A stretch of 64,000 bases of DNA from Tetragonia tetragonoides (GCA_038025085.1 CM076144.1:22141501-22205500), one strand, 5' to 3'; shown: positions 21,501 to 35,100, counted from the stretch's first letter. Numbers and translations: made by a program. The notes: generated by a model not told the origin, from the letters alone.

Positions 21501-22185
21501 TGATAAGAGCGGGATGGATACTGGTTATGGGTCCCCCTGCAATTGCCATGGCTGGTGCCGGGGTAGAAGACAGATCACCAGTTTTGCCGCTTTGTTTGTG
21601 TCATTGTGTTGCCTCGTTTTGTTTTTCTTTCCTTTTCTCATTCTTTTTTCGTACACTATGTTTGGTAACTTTGTAAAGGAGAAAAACGGTACAAAAGTAA
21701 ATCGTTAGAAATCTTTTTGATAAATGTCAATAATTTATTACCACTCAAGAGAAATGTAATACAAGCAAATAAAGAGAATCGGTTAAAAACAGTCACCTTT
21801 TAGAAAGGGTGCTCATACCGAAAATTCTCAAGCCTAAGAAATAAACTAATTAACATTGTTTATTATATCAATCCCTCAACATATTGTTTTTCTTTCCTAG
21901 ACAGTTTGCCTAAAACAGAAAACATCAGTCTTGTCTTCACTAAGAGGAAGTGTTTATTGAACTTAGCTCTATCTTAAGTCTCTGAATAGGTCATTTTAAA
22001 CACGTCTTTCTCTACTAAGCTCCTATATGTGGTTGTCTTGTACTCCTTCAAAGCCTCATATTCATCATGACTGACCAAGCTCCTTTTTCTAACGATTGAA
22101 AACAGAAATCGGTCGGTGTTTCTTTCACTCGAACACTCTCTTCGTCAACATGTAAGAACATGGAATTCCTAGCACCCAACCTATC
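21501..22185. other. Intergenic stretch without recognised content
   Basis: Between the SSUH2-like gene start and the 22-kb repeat element I see no gene or transposon signature. Confidence 0.4.
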
Positions 22186-22190
22186 ACATT

Positions 22191-22934
<744 letters not shown>

Positions 22935-23240
22935 TGTTGTTGATGACGAGAGATTGACCTTACCTAATGTTTAGGGTCCTTGTGGAGGGATCAAACCTAC
23001 GGGTTATCCAGTAACCAAATATATTATCAATCTTTGATATCGAGAGTTGCATAAGCTCTTCGAACCCCATCTGATGCACTCACACTCGTTGTTTCTCCGT
23101 CAAATATCAATAAGTTGTGTAAACCTTTGCACATTGCATCTCATCACAAATCGCATGAATGCCTACAAGACAATTATTGATTATGTCACTAATACATCAA
23201 TACATGGTAAGCATACCAACAATTTTAAGAAAGATTAACT
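22935..23240. other. Spacer between MITE and Mutator-like remnant
   Basis: About 300 bp with no feature I can support. Confidence 0.4.
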
Positions 23241-24153
23241 AATCGTTCACAATTCTGCACTGTTTCCGGTCAGTTTGCAACTCCATTCGATCAGCAACAT
23301 CCATTTTGCAATTCTTTTCCTTATCTCGCCCCGTTTTCACAAAATGAGGCTCATCTTCATTTTCCACTAAGAATTTCTTAAATAGGATACCGTCACCATC
23401 CACTGGTAAACCGTTACTTTCCTAACGGACATTTTTAAACATATTTTTCATTTTCATTTTTATTGATCTAGCTGCAATTTTCTAACTATGACAGATTTTA
23501 TACCAGAAATTATTATTTCAATAAAATACATATCAAATTAAAAACAGGCTAATGTATTTGATGATTACCGTCTCAACTTCCCATTTTGTTTTCCTCTTCT
23601 TATGCGCAACACTTTCTACCCTCATATTGCGTCTCTTTGCTAATGTCTTCCTCCCTATCTTATGTACAGTTTTGGGTTGTTTGTTGCCGGCATCATTTTC
23701 TTTTTTCAATGTCTCTACATTTTCCTCCATTTGGTTGCTTACCAGTTTGCCTCCACGAATCCCGTTTCCAAATACCTCAACATTCTCAAAAACAGGGTTG
23801 GGTACTCGGTGGGCTTGCACAGTCTCCGTTTCAAAAACCTATGCTTCATCAACTACATGCTCTACATATGTAACCCTTTCGGCACTACTATCCCATCTTT
23901 TCAGCAAATCTGCTTCATTATCTGACTCTAGTTGAATTGTTGTGTAGGCTGGATTTTTGGCCCCAAACATCTTATAACGACCTACATAGCTCATGTTTTG
24001 TACAAATCCCTTAATTGCTTCATATGTGAACTTTGATGGATCACGGATTTCGTATTTTTCCTCACTACCACCAGCGTAGTGATAATTTGACTCCCTTACA
24101 AACGCCCCCCATGTTTTATTCTGACGTGGTAGTAGGTTGTCATCTACATGCAT
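23241..24153 (-). pseudogene. Mutator-like (MULE) N-terminal transposase remnant
   Basis: A minus-strand frame from 24153 reads FTYEAIKGFVQNMSYVGRY, then QLESDNEADLLKRW and VTYVEHVVDEA. This pattern resembles the PB1-like/plant MuDR N-terminal domain (hydrophobic strand, Gly-Tyr turn, a stretch of state listing, then a final strand). A TAG at about 23839 interrupts, and the frame continues to 23533 with a basic, Lys-rich linker. A further frame at 23241-23410 reads VDGDGILFKKFLVENEDEPHF and ends at TAG, and could be the next exon. No catalytic transposase (DDE) or zinc-finger part is found. Assignment is by pattern and moderate. Confidence 0.5.
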
Positions 24154-24510
24154 CGAATTGTAGTGTATTTCAGTTAGCTATACATTATACAATTGGAATA
24201 TTCATCACTAACTTTTGTATTTTGTAATAGATCGTCTTCTTCACTCTATGCGTATTCAATTCCTTTTTTCCCAATGATGCAAATTCTAAAACAAGGAATC
24301 TAAATTTGACTGAGTTATCCTTTGTTTCACAGATTTAAACTACTATTGTGATCGTATCAATTAACTTATTTGACTTCATTAATTCCATGTAACACCTTTA
24401 CATAGACAACAAAGAATTCAAATTCTTTTGCAAGGAGAGGTGATATATCTATCTAATTTATTGAGGAACAACATGTAGACCAGTTTTCTCACGTCAGGGT
24501 TTAAATTATA
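24154..24510. other. Spacer with no recognised feature
   Basis: AT-rich, non-coding on inspection. Confidence 0.35.
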
Positions 24511-24570
24511 TAGGAACAATATTAATACTAAAGTAACAACAACAACCGATAGAAATTCATATTTTTTGTA

Positions 24571-25867
24571 ACATCCGTGCAGCGCACGGGTGTAAGGACC
24601 CCGGATTTCTACGGGCACGGAGTGTGTCCTTATAGAAAATTTGTAAACTGGGGGTTTTAGATAAGTTCAATGGACCATCGAATTAGAAAAGCTTTTGAAG
24701 AAACTTGAATTGAATAAAAACCATGAAAGAGGTCACAAATCTGCTATCGGCGTTTTATCGAAGGGACAAACCGAAGGGACAACCCAATAGCGCGATAAGT
24801 GAACTAATCATGTTTTTAGAAAGACTCCCGCTCATATAGAACATATGAGTACCCAAGAATAAAGGGTTCGGGGGCGAAGGTACGAGGTGGGAAGGTGTTA
24901 GGCACCCAACTCGCCCGTTTATGAAGGCCTCTACTAACTCAAGTTTGCTTAATAATTTAAAGACATAAAACCCATGCAAAACCAGATTAACAACCTAGAC
25001 TTAGACTATTAATTGGTTCATCACAAGCATCACAACATTTATTATTAACCCTTGTTTAGACGTGCATTCGATTGACAAGTTGGGCAGCACAACGACTATA
25101 CAGACGATATTTAGGAAGCAATAAAAGCGTTATTCTAGCATGATATCTACATTATGACTACTGGAAAAATAAACAGTTAGACTAATTTAATTTGAGCCCT
25201 CAGGAATTTGTACCTGAACTGTAGGCTATATTTGACAAGAATAGTAAAAATATATCTCAAGTTTGGAAGAAAGAGGGGGAAGCTCAGTGTCAATACTCCC
25301 GAGAATAGAGGTTGTCAACTGTAGACGGTGTGTTTTGAACTGAGGGTGAAGGGTTGTTTATATAGGCGTGGGGAAGTAGGGTTGGACGGCAGAAATTGAG
25401 CTGAAAAACGAGACGGGCTTGAAAAATGAGCCGGGCCCAAAGCAGGGTCAGCACCGCTAACGGCCCTGGGACTTATTCCAGGGCCGCTGACGGCTCTCAG
25501 CAGCCAGCTGGATGTCGTCATTTGATGACATCCAGTCTAATTTTATTTTCCGGAGGAATTTTTGTATTCCGAAAAATATGAAAAAACCGTTTTACCCTTG
25601 GACGGTAAAAGACGGATCTACCCCTAAATCGCAACTTGGCGACTAGGAGTCGGAAAAAGGCGTGAAACGTGTCGTTGGAAAGCTCTTGAACGGGCTTCTG
25701 AATGGAATGGAATGAAGGAGTGTTTGGAGGAAAAACCTGAGACCTTATCTTAACTATTAAAGCAAAAATAGCAGTTCAAGTTTATAAATTACTCCTTTCA
25801 TCATCGGGCTTTTGCGGAGAAATCTGAAGACGCTTTTTTGGCGTCTACAACGGGTCAAAACACTGGT
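24571..25867 (+). mobile_element. Helitron-like 3' terminus split by a solo LTR
   Basis: If the solo LTR at 24591-25849 and one duplication copy are removed, the sequence reads ACATCCGTGCAGCGCACGGG followed by TCAAAACACTGGT. That is a 6-bp GC hairpin (CCGTGC loop AGC GCACGG, 24575-24589) about 10 nt before CTGG-T, which fits the helitron 3' rule of hairpin plus CTRR then T. The 5' TC end was not located, so the element length is unknown. Confidence 0.5.
24586..25854. mobile_element. Solo LTR, 1259 bp, duplication ACGGG
   Basis: The segment 24591-25849 begins TGTAAGGACCCCGGATTTC and ends TTTTTTGGCGTCTACA. The 5-bp duplication ACGGG lies at 24586-24590 and 25850-25854. TG...CA ends and a 5-bp duplication define an LTR insertion; there are no internal proteins. 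The ending GGCGTCTACA is typical of Ty3/gypsy Tat/Ogre-type LTRs, which is family inference. It interrupts the helitron-like hairpin. Confidence 0.88.
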
Positions 25868-26045
25868 ATTAATACTAAAGTAACAACAACAACAACCGAT
25901 AGAAATTCCACATACTCAATTATTTGTTTAGGAACAATTTACATACTTTAGTAACAACAACAACCAATACATATTTCTCATACTCAATCATTTGTTTAGG
26001 AAGAATATAAATTCTTCAGTAACAACAACAACCATTACCTAGTCT

Positions 26046-26841
26046 TCATACTCAAATATTTAACGCTAAAATATCCAGCTTACATTCTTTTCGCCAACAC
26101 TTCCAGCTTGACGGATCTGGTTTTCGTCGCCTTTGCCTCCACCTTCTGCAGTGTTTGTTTTTATTTTCGTCCACTGTAACTTTTACTTAAGACGTCGTCG
26201 TGATTCTTATAACTTTGTTCCAGCTTTGATATTTTCTTCCGAGATTCTTGTACCTTCGATTGACGGATCTAATCTTCCCACCACTACCTGGTACTTTGCG
26301 GCTTGGGTAGTGGTGGTTTTTTACCTTGATGAAATATTTTGTATGCATGGCACCGCCTACCTAAATTGAAATATACCTAAATCGAAATATTTGGATGCAC
26401 TGCCTACTTCAAACATTGTGGGCTAGAACTGCATACTGTTTCAAGAATAATATTTCGATTTGGTCACCAGGTCAAATAAATTATAGCTAAATGTAACAAG
26501 AATTGCCGATAGAGAATGTCCAAACAAAATTCAAAATTTTCGCCAAAACTTTTTTTTTCTCAATGGAGATTACCAGAAAATATTTCCTCGACTTCAGTTT
26601 AGGTTTTCCTCCATTTGTAATGCAAACCCTAGTTTATTTTGAAATTATTTGGTCAGGATGTTTCAATTTCTAATGAAATTGTTAATTTACATAATTTATC
26701 TTTATTTTTCTCATCCATTATTCTAACCAATAATACGAGGTCACGTCGAGGGGACACATGATGTAATATACAACCAGTGTATAGCTAGCTTTGTTCAATT
26801 TAGGTACAACAGTGCATGATTTATTATGTCTCTGGTTTCAG
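26046..26841. other. Non-coding stretch upstream of the RAD21-like exon
   Basis: No gene is recognised. The right part, up to the acceptor GGTTTCAG at 26834-26841, should be intron of the RAD21-like gene copy, but I could not find its preceding exon. Confidence 0.4.
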
Positions 26842-26885
26842 GGCAGTGGCTCAGTACCTGCAAAATCATTCTCCTGTATTGAAAT

Positions 26886-28920
26886 TGAAGAGTGCCTAAG
26901 TTACTCTAGAGGGGGGGGTGAATAGAGTGACTCCAATTTCTCGCATTTTGTAACTTGAGAACAGGGTAGGGAACAACGTTATGGACGTTGTTCCTACGCA
27001 GTGAACTAAAACAGAATGTAAAGACTGAAAGAAAATAACACAAGGCTTTTTTCACGTGGAAAACCTCCTAAGCTCAATAGGAGTAAAAACCACGACCCAA
27101 TTACTTGGGATTTTGTCACACTACTTCTCTTATAACTAGAGCCAAAAACAGGATACGTTACTGTACCCTAACACCACCACACACCGTCACTGATGTCTTG
27201 CCAATCTCTCCAAGTCACACACTGACCTGAGAGAAACTCTATGCTTGTTACTAAGCTAGAGCAATTACAAATAACTAGATTGTTTGTCCTATTACACGCT
27301 TCAATACTAAGAAAAATAAAACCACAGAAAACCGATTATGCAATGACCAATCCAAACAAGACTCAAATTGACCAGGACAGGGAACAGGGTTCAAGGTTGT
27401 TCTTGTGAGTACAGGACGTATCTGGTTTGGACGATTTAGCACTTTGCACAAATGATTCTGATCTCAATAATGCACGCAAAGTTTAACCCCACAACTGAGC
27501 CTATGAGGCGCCTTATATAGGCAGGCGAAGGAGCTCAGTCCAATTAGGTTAAATCTCTTCAGAATATAAAAGATAAGATTTGTCAAAAATATAGGATAGA
27601 GTTTAAGTAAAGATCAAAGATCTTTTCTTAACCCAACCTATGAGATAAAACCGTCCAAATACTTATACAGAAATTCTTGCCCAACTAGCAAGTGATTTAT
27701 CAGAATATAATCTCTAAAAGATAATTAGAAATATTCCAGAAGATAATTCATTTACTTTAAACAATATAAACTTGGCCATTAAGTAAACTAATTTTCCAAG
27801 ATAAAATCTTTTCAAAATAAAATACTTTTCTGTTTAAAAACCGATTTTGCAATATTCATTTTTCCAAAATAAAATATATTTCTACATAAGAATATTTGTG
27901 TGAAGATCTAAAAAGATAATACACAAAATATTCATAGAAATAATAAATACGATATTATTGCAAACTCGTCCAGATACATAGCTAGAAGGAACAGGGTCCA
28001 ACTCGTTGTTCCCCTTTGGTTCCTTCAAACTGCAGTATTGGTCATAGAGAACAGGGTTCACAAGAATGCTCCCCTGTACTCATAGACGCATGCACTCAGT
28101 CCTACAACCTTGTTCCCTTGTCGTGATCAATTTAGACTCTTACTAACTAGTCAAGCATAGTACATAAAGACTAATGACAAATGCACTTCACTAGATTACA
28201 TTGTCTTCATGTCTTGTTAGGATCCAGTAGGGGTGAGCAATGGGACCAAAACCCTGGTTTTGGATCCGGTACCGATCAGGATCGGCGGGTCCAGACTTGG
28301 AACCAGTCCCATCGGGACCAGTTCTGATTCCAGAATTTCGGAACTGGTTGGAGCCAGTACCAGTTCTGGGTACCAGCTTTTGGGACCAGGTACCCACCGG
28401 GTACTCGGCAGGACCAATTCCAAGATCCAGTTTACGAGTTTCATACTTTGATGTGGCATTGAGTTTTATTAATTATTGTTTTTGTATTTTTGTTTTTGGG
28501 TTCTAATATTATGATATTAGGTAAATTTTAGTAATAGATGGTTTATTAAAGAGAGTTGTATAAAATAATATTAAATTTTGGGAAAAAAAGAGAACAAAAA
28601 AGTCTATGAAAAAGTGGAAATGGGTACTTGATCCCGGAACCGGTACCCGCCAGTTCCAGTACCAGTTCCCAGATTTCAGGATCCGTGGTAACCAGTTTCA
28701 GTACCAGTTCCCAGATTTCAGGACCCGTAGTAACCAGTTCCAGGTATTTTAGGCAGGTACCCACCCATGCTCACCCCTAGGATCCAAGCATCTTCATGAG
28801 CAATCATGCTTTGAGCGTTACAACTTCGTTCTTGCATCCTTAAGTCAACCTGCCATCATAGTTAGTTCACACAAAGATAAGGACACTATGTTTGTTATTA
28901 TCAAAACCAGGAACCCAACA
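26886..28920 (-). repeat. Sirevirus 3' LTR (left), with nested MITE
   Basis: On the minus strand the LTR starts TGTTGGGTTCCTGG (28920) and ends GCACTCTTCA (26886). Without the 560-bp MITE and its duplication it is about 1475 bp. GAACAGGG-type motifs recur many times through it. Confidence 0.93.
28220..28787. mobile_element. hAT-like MITE inside the 3' LTR (copy 3)
   Basis: The 552-bp element at 28228-28779 starts TAGGGGTGAGCA and ends TGCTCACCCCTA, perfect 12-bp inverted termini. Its 8-bp flanks are GGATCCAG and GGATCCAA (one mismatch). The sister LTR has the empty site GTTAGGATCCAAGCATC at 46267-46283, which proves the borders. The arms carry GGTACC/CCAGTTCC-type repeats, unlike the GGGTCGGGT arms of the other copies. 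Confidence 0.97.
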
Positions 28921-29611
28921 AATTCCCCCTCTTTGATGATGACAAACTAGTGTGCTTATCTGAACCAGATACCAATTTAAATTAAGTCCAGAACTAACTC
29001 AAGCGCTTACCTTGACTTACCATTGTTGTGAACCAACCAGGAGACACAGGGTAAGTGGGAACACGGTTCACAGCTTCAACACCAAGTACGTCAACTTAAC
29101 ATTATCATCCATCACATTGAGACTTTTGCAGAGAGAAACTTTGCAATCAGAGTTGCAACTTCAAGACTTTAGAGAATCAGAGTAGGCAGAGGAAACACAA
29201 TTTCAAACCAGAAACCATTGGAGCAGAAATAAAAAAAATGTGTGCTACCCATCCATAGTGAATAGGTTGACAAGGTACGAGAATTAAACTAGACTAAACC
29301 TAAACATGATCATATCAAACCTAATCATAAGCACACCACTCTTCCCCCTTTTGGCATCATAAAAAAGTGTCATGGATAGTAGTTAAACATGCAAATAGTG
29401 ATAAGTTAAGCCAATTTGTAGCAAGTATGTCACAACCATCACCTCAAGGGTTTAAGTGTATGCAAACAAATGCAAGAATTAGTAGCTCAAACTTAAAACT
29501 CTATTAATATAGGTCATCCAGAAAATAGTCAAATCATATAAACCAAAAAGGACCAAATATTATATATTGCACAGTCACAAAAAGAAGACATTGTTACAGA
29601 GGAAACAACAT
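28921..29611 (-). other. Sirevirus polypurine tract and 3' untranslated region
   Basis: The polypurine tract AAAGAGGGGGAA (28923-28934, minus) abuts the 3' LTR and primes plus-strand DNA synthesis. Upstream on the minus strand no coding frame is seen until about 29612. Confidence 0.85.
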
Positions 29612-31516
29612 CTAGAGAGAAAAGAAGAGAAAAGAAAACAAGGCTTTAAACAACAGGGGAGGAACAGGGTCTGTAGGATTGGGGTTGTTAGCAGGAGCGT
29701 CTTCATTCTCAACCTCAAACCCATCTCTCAGCATCTTGATAAGCTCATCAAGCTTGCTTTGATGAGCCTGATCAACCTTGGTCACTACATCAGTCAGATC
29801 AGCAACTCTCTGAGCTAGGTCAGCTTGCTTGGAGGTCACAGAATTGAGCTTTGCCATAACTAGTTGCAGCGTAGTAAACAGGGCAGCTCTGCTGATGCTG
29901 GCTCCTTCCATGGAAACAGCCTCTTGGCCCTGTTCCCCCTCAGATCCAGCCTTCTCCTCTTCCTTCTCTTCCTCCTGATCCTCATCAAACTTGAAGCCAG
30001 TTTTCTTCAAATACTGCTTGCCCACCTCATTCACAATTGTAGGCGATGTTCCAGCAGAGAGAGGCACACCAAAGTGCGTGCTTGAAGACCAGGGTGAGGG
30101 CATACCCATAAGGCAAAGAATGAGTGATTTTCTTTGCACTCAGGACATACCCAATATGGTGAATCATAATAGCAGGGAGATTCACCTTTTCTGTCCTCTC
30201 TACCAGATCCATAAGGCTCATGTCATAGGCTGAGCAGTATTCCCTAACTTCCTCTCTAGGGACCAGGGTCCTAAACCCAAGTGCAAAGTGCAACTTGTGC
30301 AAAGGAACAAAGTCCACAGCCTTGATCCTTGAGGCCACATCCACCTCCATGTCCCGTGTATACTTCCTCACTATAGCTATAGGATCAAGACCTTCATACT
30401 TAGGCCACACACCACCCCTAGCCCATTCAGCAAACCCTTCACAGGGGATCCCCAAGATTTTCCCCAAGTTAGAAGCATTAAATTTGATAAGGATCCCAGA
30501 CACCTCACTCTTAACCACCCCATTCTTCACAGAGCAATTTAAATAAAACTGCTTAATTCAGCATAATGAAATGTGGTTCTGGTGGTTAAGTAGGTACCCC
30601 ACCCATGAGACAAGACATTGTAAACAAATTCCCCAACCCCGTTGTCTTTCATCCAGTCAAGACACCATACCTTGTCAGTGATGCACTTCCTAGAGAGGTC
30701 TGAGTTGTCCTGGCAGCAATTGCATCTGGGTCCTATTTCTTCTTCTTGCCCTTTGAGGCAGCAGTAGAGGTTCAGGGAGGGGAGACCAAGGTCTTCTTCT
30801 TCTTTGTTGGTCTAGAAGAAGGATCAGCAGTTTCTGGCTGAGGTGTGACAGAGGGAGTGTCCAAGACCCGTTCAGCAACAATCTTTCTTTTCTTGGATGG
30901 TGGTGGTTTGGAAACAGGCTCTGTGACAGGATCCTTGAGAAGAGAACCCTGCTTCTTGGAAGACCCAGCAGTGGTCTTCTTGGTTTTCTTAGGACCAACT
31001 GTGGGAACAGGTGGTTCCACAGCAGATCCTTGCTCTCCTTGAGTAGCTGCACTCTCTGTTCCAAACTTCTCTCCTCCCTCACTCTCCTTTTTCTCTCCCT
31101 CAGGCTCTCCTTTTGATTTCCCAACACCCTCTTTCTTTTTCTATCCCTTTCACCTTTCTCTGGAACGTATTTAGCCCCTATTCCGGCCCCTTCGTCCAGA
31201 AGAGCGTCAAATTCTGCTGCTATCTCAGAAATGCTAGCTCCCTTTGTAGCACTTTTCTTGGTCTTCTTCTTGGCAGAAGAAACAGAAGCCCCTGCCTTTG
31301 GAACATCATCCTTCCCCAAGTTTTCAGTAGAAGTGGGTTTAGGTGATGATTGTGATGGTGGTGAAGTAGGCTCAGTAGGACCTTGTTCTTTCGTGCTGTC
31401 ATTTTTACAAGAATGACTGGTGTGGTGACAGGGGTGGATCAAGTGATGGGAGTGGTAGAAGGTGATTTCTCAGCTGGAGATTTCTTGGATGCAGTAGATC
31501 GAGTTCCAATCACCAT
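29612..31516 (-). pseudogene. Sirevirus extra ('env-like') ORF region, broken
   Basis: From ATG 31516 on the minus strand the frame soon meets a TGA (about 31440), and later segments lie in other frames (31442-30690, 30530-30027, 30139-29612). The first part is low-complexity and basic, rich in Ser, Pro, Thr and Lys, with KKKTKKSATKGA and PSKKRKIV. The middle has GILIKFNASNLGKILGIP and LALGFRTLVPREEV-like text, resembling the 'putative plant transposon protein' domain. The last part has an acidic run (DQEEEKEEEKAGSEGEQ) and a predicted coiled coil around LNSVTSKQADLAQRVADLTD. Position between pol and the 3' LTR matches the env-like ORF of Sireviruses. No signal peptide or convincing membrane anchor is seen, and its function is unknown. 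Confidence 0.7.
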
Positions 31517-32114
31517 TGTTATTTATAGACTGAATTAGGGTTTGAGAAGAGAGAGAAAGAACGAGAATTGGGGGAGTAGTTTCTTGAATTAACAGGAAGA
31601 AAATTCAAAAAATCTTGTGGAGAAGATGAAGAGATTTGAGATAAGAAGGATTAACGGGAGGATGTTTTGAGAGAGAGAGGAAATTAACGGGAAGAATTTG
31701 AGAGAGAGAGAATTTGGGGAGCTAATTTTGAGTTGTGATGATGAAGAACAACGGCTAGCTCCTATTTATAGGGAAAACAATCCAACCGCCTCTAATTATT
31801 AGGAAATCAGATGCAATTAAATGCGTCTGAATTTGCCCGTTGTGAACAGTTTTGCTTGAGGCAGAGTGACTGAGGGAACAGGATCCATGTATTGGTCTTA
31901 AGATTCACACAACAACAGTTTTGAGGACAATAGGGACATATCAATAGACCAAAGTGAGTCCTTTAGTTCAGGTCATACAGTTATGCATTTTACTGCACGC
32001 GAGCTGGTATAGACATACAAAAAGCTTAAAAGGCCACACAAATCACATATATACACACATAAAACATGTAGACACACTCTAGCCAATCATTGAGGGAATA
32101 GGGTGCACATACCA
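31517..32114 (-). other. Sirevirus spacer between pol and the extra ORF
   Basis: No coding frame. GAGAGAGA runs near 31545-31720 (CT-rich on the element strand) precede the extra ORF and might act as leader for it. TTCTCCTATTTATAGG-like sequence near 31760-31770 could be a TATA element. Confidence 0.5.
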
Positions 32115-35100
32115 CTAAGTAATCTTGATCATGCCTATTTCTAGTCTAAGTTTCTCATACCTTTCTCTGCTCAATGGTTTAGTGAAGAGGTCTGCCAATT
32201 CATCCTCCGTCTTGCAAAAATTCAATTTAATGAATCCTTTCTCTGCTTTGTCTCTCAGAAAGTGATGTCTAATGTCAATGTGCTTTGTTCTTGAATGTTG
32301 CACTAGATTTTCGGAAATATTTATAGCACTTGTGTTGTTACACAAGATTGGCATACAACCTACATCAATTCCAAAATCTTTTAATTGTTGTCTTACCCAC
32401 AACAATTGTGCACAACATGAAGCTGCTGCCACATACTCAGCTTCAGCAGTAGACATGACCACAGAGTTTTGGTTTTTGGAGGCCCAAGAGATCAAGCAAG
32501 TCCCTAGAAAGGTTGCCATGCCTGATGTGCTCTTCCTGTCTACAAGGTATCCTGCATAATCAGCGTCAGCATAGCCAATTAAATCAATGTCAGCACCTCT
32601 AGGGTACCAAAGACATAAGTCTTCAGTTCCCTTGAGGTACCTTAGGATACGTTTGACTTGTGTAAGATGTGACTCTTTGGGGTTTGCTTGAAACTTTGCA
32701 CACAAGCCAACACTATACATGATATCAGGTCTACTAGCAGTTAGGTACAATAATGAACCAATCATACCTTTATACACTGTTTGATCAACACTCTTACCTG
32801 CTTCATCCAAGTCAAGCTTGACATTGGTGGCAACATGTGTATCATAGACCTTGGCATCTCTCATGCCATATTTCTTGATCAACTCTCTAGCATACTTTTG
32901 TTGATGAATCATTGTTCCTTCAGAAGTTTGTTTGATTTGTAAGTCTAAAAAGAAATTAAGCTCACCCATCATACTCATTTCAAATTCACTCATCATAAAC
33001 TCAGAAAATTCCCTGCACAAAGATTGATTAGTTGCACCAAAAATTATATCATCAACATAAATTTGTACAACTAACAAACTTTCCCCCTTTGCTCGTAAGA
33101 ACAGGGTTGTATCAACTTGTCTCCTTTGATAACCATTGTCCATTAAGAACTTTGACAGACGTTCATACCAAGCTCTAGGAGCTTGTTTCAAGCCATACAA
33201 TGCTTTGTCAAGTTTATAGACATGGTCAAGGGACTCATTGCTTTCAAACCCAGGGGGTTGCTTCACATAGACTTCCTCTTTCAAGTACCCATTCGGAAAG
33301 GCACTTTTGACATCCATCTGTTGCAATTTGAAGTTCATATGAGCTGCAAACGCTATCAGCATGCGTATTGCCTCAATTCTAGCAACAGGGGCAAATGTCT
33401 CATCATAGTCAATCCCCTCTTGCTGGTTGTAACCTTGAACAACCAATCTAGCCTTGTTTCTAACCACAGTACATGTCTCATCCATTTTGTTCCTGAACAC
33501 CCATTTAGTCCCAATGATGGTCCTATTATCAGGCCTAGGAACAAGGTGCAAGACCTTGTTCCTTTCAATCCGGTTGAGTTCTTCCTGCATTGCAGTTATC
33601 CAATCAGCATCTTGCAAAGCTTCATTAATATTATGTGGTTCAATATAGGATAAGAAAGCAGAAAAAGCCATAAAGTTCTGTACAGAAGCTCTCGTTTGAA
33701 TCCCTTTATTTATATCACTAATGATTTGATTCATGGGATGAGAGCTCTGATGTTTTCAAGAACGTGGCTGGAAGCCAGAACTTTCTGGATCATCTCTTTA
33801 TGGGGAGGGAACAGAGTCCTCACTAGGACTTTCATTTTGATCAGCTCCTTCCTCTATGGGTGTTGTTCCCATATAAGGAGTATTTGTTCCCCTTGAGTCC
33901 ATTATGTAGATTCTTGGAGGTGTAGACCTTGTTTCTTCTTCCACAACATTACCTGTTTTCTCTGAGACTTCTTCTTCTTCTTCTTCCCTTTTTGGTGCAA
34001 GGCCAATCAGGAAGTGTTCTTTATCCTGCAGAAATGACTCAATACTTAAATTAGATTCATCAAACACAACATGTACACTTTCCTCAACTTTCTGAATCTT
34101 ATTGAGGACCCTGTACGCTTTGCTCTAAGGAGCATAGCCTACAAAGACAGCCTCATCACTCCTAGCATCAAATTTTCCCAGGTTAGTCTTTCCGTTGTTA
34201 TGTACATAGCACTTACAACCAAAAGCTCTAAAGTGGGAAATATTTGGCTTTCTTCCTCTGAGTAATTCATTGGGTGTCTTTCTCAAAATGGGCCTTAGCA
34301 TGGCACGATTTATGATATAGCAAGCTGTGATGACAGCTTCTCCCCACATGTTCCTAGGAAGGTCGCTAGCTAGAAACGGGGTTCTAGCTATGTCTTCCAA
34401 GGTCCTGTTCTTCCTTTCAACTACCCCGTTCTGTTGGGGCGTCCTTGGGGCAGAGAAGTTGTGATCAATGCAATGTTGAGCACATTAGTTTATGAATTTT
34501 TCATTCTCAAACTCTGTGCCATGATCAGGTCTTAGAGATAGTATATCAGCTCCAACCTGTTTCTGCATTCTGTTAGCAAAGATTTCAAACACATCAAAAT
34601 TTTCATCTTTAGAAACAACCAACAGGGTCCATGTGAATCTTGAATAGTCATCTACAATAACAAAAACATAATTTCTTCCTCCACGAGTTTGAACACTCAT
34701 AGGACCACAAAGATCCATGTGTAGAAGCTCAAGAGGTCGTGAAGTACTTACCATGTTCTTTGTCTTAAAAGAAGACTTTACCTGTTTACCTCTAGCACAA
34801 GCACCACATAAGTCATCACTTTTGAATTTGATTTTAGGTAAGCCAATGACAAGGTTCTGTGATGTTAGCTTGTTCAAGGTATTAAGACTTACATGTCCAA
34901 ACCGTCTATGCCACAATGAGGCATCAGTTTCAATAGCACTGAGACATGTTAGAGAGTTACTGGAAAGCTTATTTACATCAACTTTGTAAACATTCTTGTG
35001 CCGCTTTCCCTCTAGCACCACATTATTTGTCTTGTGATTCGCAACTATGCAACTATTTGCAGTGAATAGGACATTGTTCCCTTTATCACATAGTTGTGAA

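Larger units (their letters stand above)
24511..26045. repeat. Tandem repeat of AACAACAAC-containing units, interrupted
   Basis: Units of about 60-70 bp with the pattern TAGGAACAATATTAATACT, then AAAGTAACAACAACAACC and GATAGAAATTC, occur at 24510-24560 and three times at 25866-26040. The helitron-like hairpin and the solo LTR described separately lie between the first and the other units. Confidence 0.75.
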
